Below, one piece after another: positions 22,183 through 22,809 of a DNA stretch of 22,809 nucleotides. Position 1 is the stretch's first letter. Every line of letters begins with the position of its first letter. Below the pieces are notes generated by a model. That model was not told the origin of the DNA. It saw nothing but the letters and a program-made list of their open reading frames with translations, and did no database searches. The DNA is from an uncultured Oscillospiraceae bacterium (GTDB lineage: Bacteria; Bacillota; Clostridia; Oscillospirales; Ruminococcaceae): positions 1 to 22,809 of the forward strand of contig CAKSSH010000026.1 in NCBI GenBank assembly GCA_934488695.1, in the 5' to 3' direction. The translations under genes and the position numbers were made by a program.

Positions 22183-22809
22183 ATGGAGCTTTCAAATCAA
22201 AGCACATTAAAGGATCTGCTTGCCCGCCACGGATTCACCTTTTCCAAGGCGTTGGGCCAAAATTTCATTATCAATCCCGGCGTTTGCCCCCGGATGGCCG
22301 AGGCCTGTACTAACGGAACACAGCCCTTTGGCGTGCTGGAAATCGGGCCGGGCATCGGCGTGCTGACTCGAGCGCTGTCGCAGCAGGCAGTCAAGGTCGT
22401 CACCATCGAGCTGGATCGGCGGCTGCTCCCGATTCTGTCCGAGACTCTTTCGGACTGTCCCAATGTCACGGTGCTTTGGGGGGACGCTCTGCGCATGGAT
22501 CTTGCGGCTGTAATTGAGGAGCATTTTGCAGGTATGCCGGTCGCCGTCTGCGCAAACCTTCCTTACTACATCACCTCACCGCTGCTCATGCGCCTTTTAG
22601 AAACACGGCTGCCGCTTGAAAACATCACCGTTATGGTGCAAAAGGAGGCTGCCGCCCGGCTGTGCGCCCGCCCCGGAGAGCGTGCCTGCGGCGCTGTTTC
22701 GGCTGCGGTGCAGTATTACAGCACGCCCGAAATCCTGTTTTCGGTCGGGCGCGGCAGTTTTTTGCCGATGCCGAAGGTCGATTCCGCCGTTATCCGGCTG
22801 ACTCTCCGC
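22183..22809 (+). CDS. ksgA: 16S rRNA dimethyladenosine transferase KsgA/RsmA, 3' end missing
   Basis: The visible 209 residues belong to the SAM-dependent enzyme that dimethylates two adjacent adenosines near the 3' end of 16S rRNA during small-subunit assembly. Motifs seen are FSKALGQNFI (20-29), SAM-binding LEIGPGIGVLT (52-62), IELDRR, GDAL (100-103), catalytic NLPYYITSPLL (125-135) and FLPMPKVDSAVIRL near the edge. The C-terminal helical domain is beyond the window. ATG 22183 has an AGGATGTG site about 6 nt upstream. All catalytic residues are present. Confidence 0.95.
   Translation, partial: MELSNQSTLKDLLARHGFTFSKALGQNFIINPGVCPRMAEACTNGTQPFGVLEIGPGIGVLTRALSQQAVKVVTIELDRRLLPILSETLSDCPNVTVLWGDALRMDLAAVIEEHFAGMPVAVCANLPYYITSPLLMRLLETRLPLENITVMVQKEAAARLCARPGERACGAVSAAVQYYSTPEILFSVGRGSFLPMPKVDSAVIRLTLR

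Noticed and set aside
1..22809. CRISPR arrays, tRNA or rRNA genes, insertion sequences, phage or toxin-antitoxin genes
   Set aside because: No regularly spaced repeats, cloverleaf-forming tracts, transposase or phage motifs were seen on either strand.

Overview
The window looks like chromosomal DNA from a spore-forming anaerobic Firmicute, most likely a clostridium of the Oscillospirales type. This rests on strong AGGAGG-type ribosome binding sites, near-consensus TTGACA-N17-TATAAT promoters, many intrinsic terminators, a spore-cortex-lytic (SleL/YaaH-like) enzyme, a Na+-pumping decarboxylase operon and a glycyl-radical-activase-like radical SAM protein. The genus is inference. No tRNA, rRNA, IS element, phage gene or CRISPR array was seen, and the gene density is that of an ordinary core region.

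Layout, left half (mostly minus strand). A CNNM/CorC-type (DUF21-CBS) transporter gene runs off the left edge. It has a consensus promoter and a leader of about 170 nt that appears to encode a 31-residue acidic/proline-rich peptide. Next comes a two-gene operon for a heterodimeric ABC exporter with one degenerate ATP site (1097-4733). A complete branched-chain amino acid uptake operon, livJ-livH-livM-livG-livF, follows (4943-9810), with an attenuating hairpin after livJ. The next minus-strand operon (10128-14617) reads phosphoglycerate mutase (apgM type), then oadG, biotin carrier, oadB and oadA. Together the last four make a membrane Na+ pump driven by oxaloacetate decarboxylation, with the biotin domain encoded separately from the carboxyltransferase.

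Layout, right half (mostly plus strand). Divergent from apgM is an ACT-domain protein plus UPF0210/PFL pair of unknown function. It is followed by a LysM-LysM-GH18 spore-type glucosaminidase and a TagGH/Wzm-Wzt-type polysaccharide ABC exporter pair. A ROK glucokinase (minus) and a PflA-like radical SAM protein (plus) are divergent from one short promoter region. A ComEB-type dCMP deaminase (minus) and the 5' part of ksgA/rsmA (plus) are also divergent and end the window.

The most notable observations are the MgtL-like leader peptide in front of the putative Mg2+ transporter, and the radical SAM gene. That gene has no ATG, GTG or TTG in frame ahead of its conserved N-terminal cysteine motif, but has an ATC at ideal distance from a strong Shine-Dalgarno. 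No clearly new multi-gene system was found. The UPF0237/UPF0210 pair and the leader peptide are the least understood elements.
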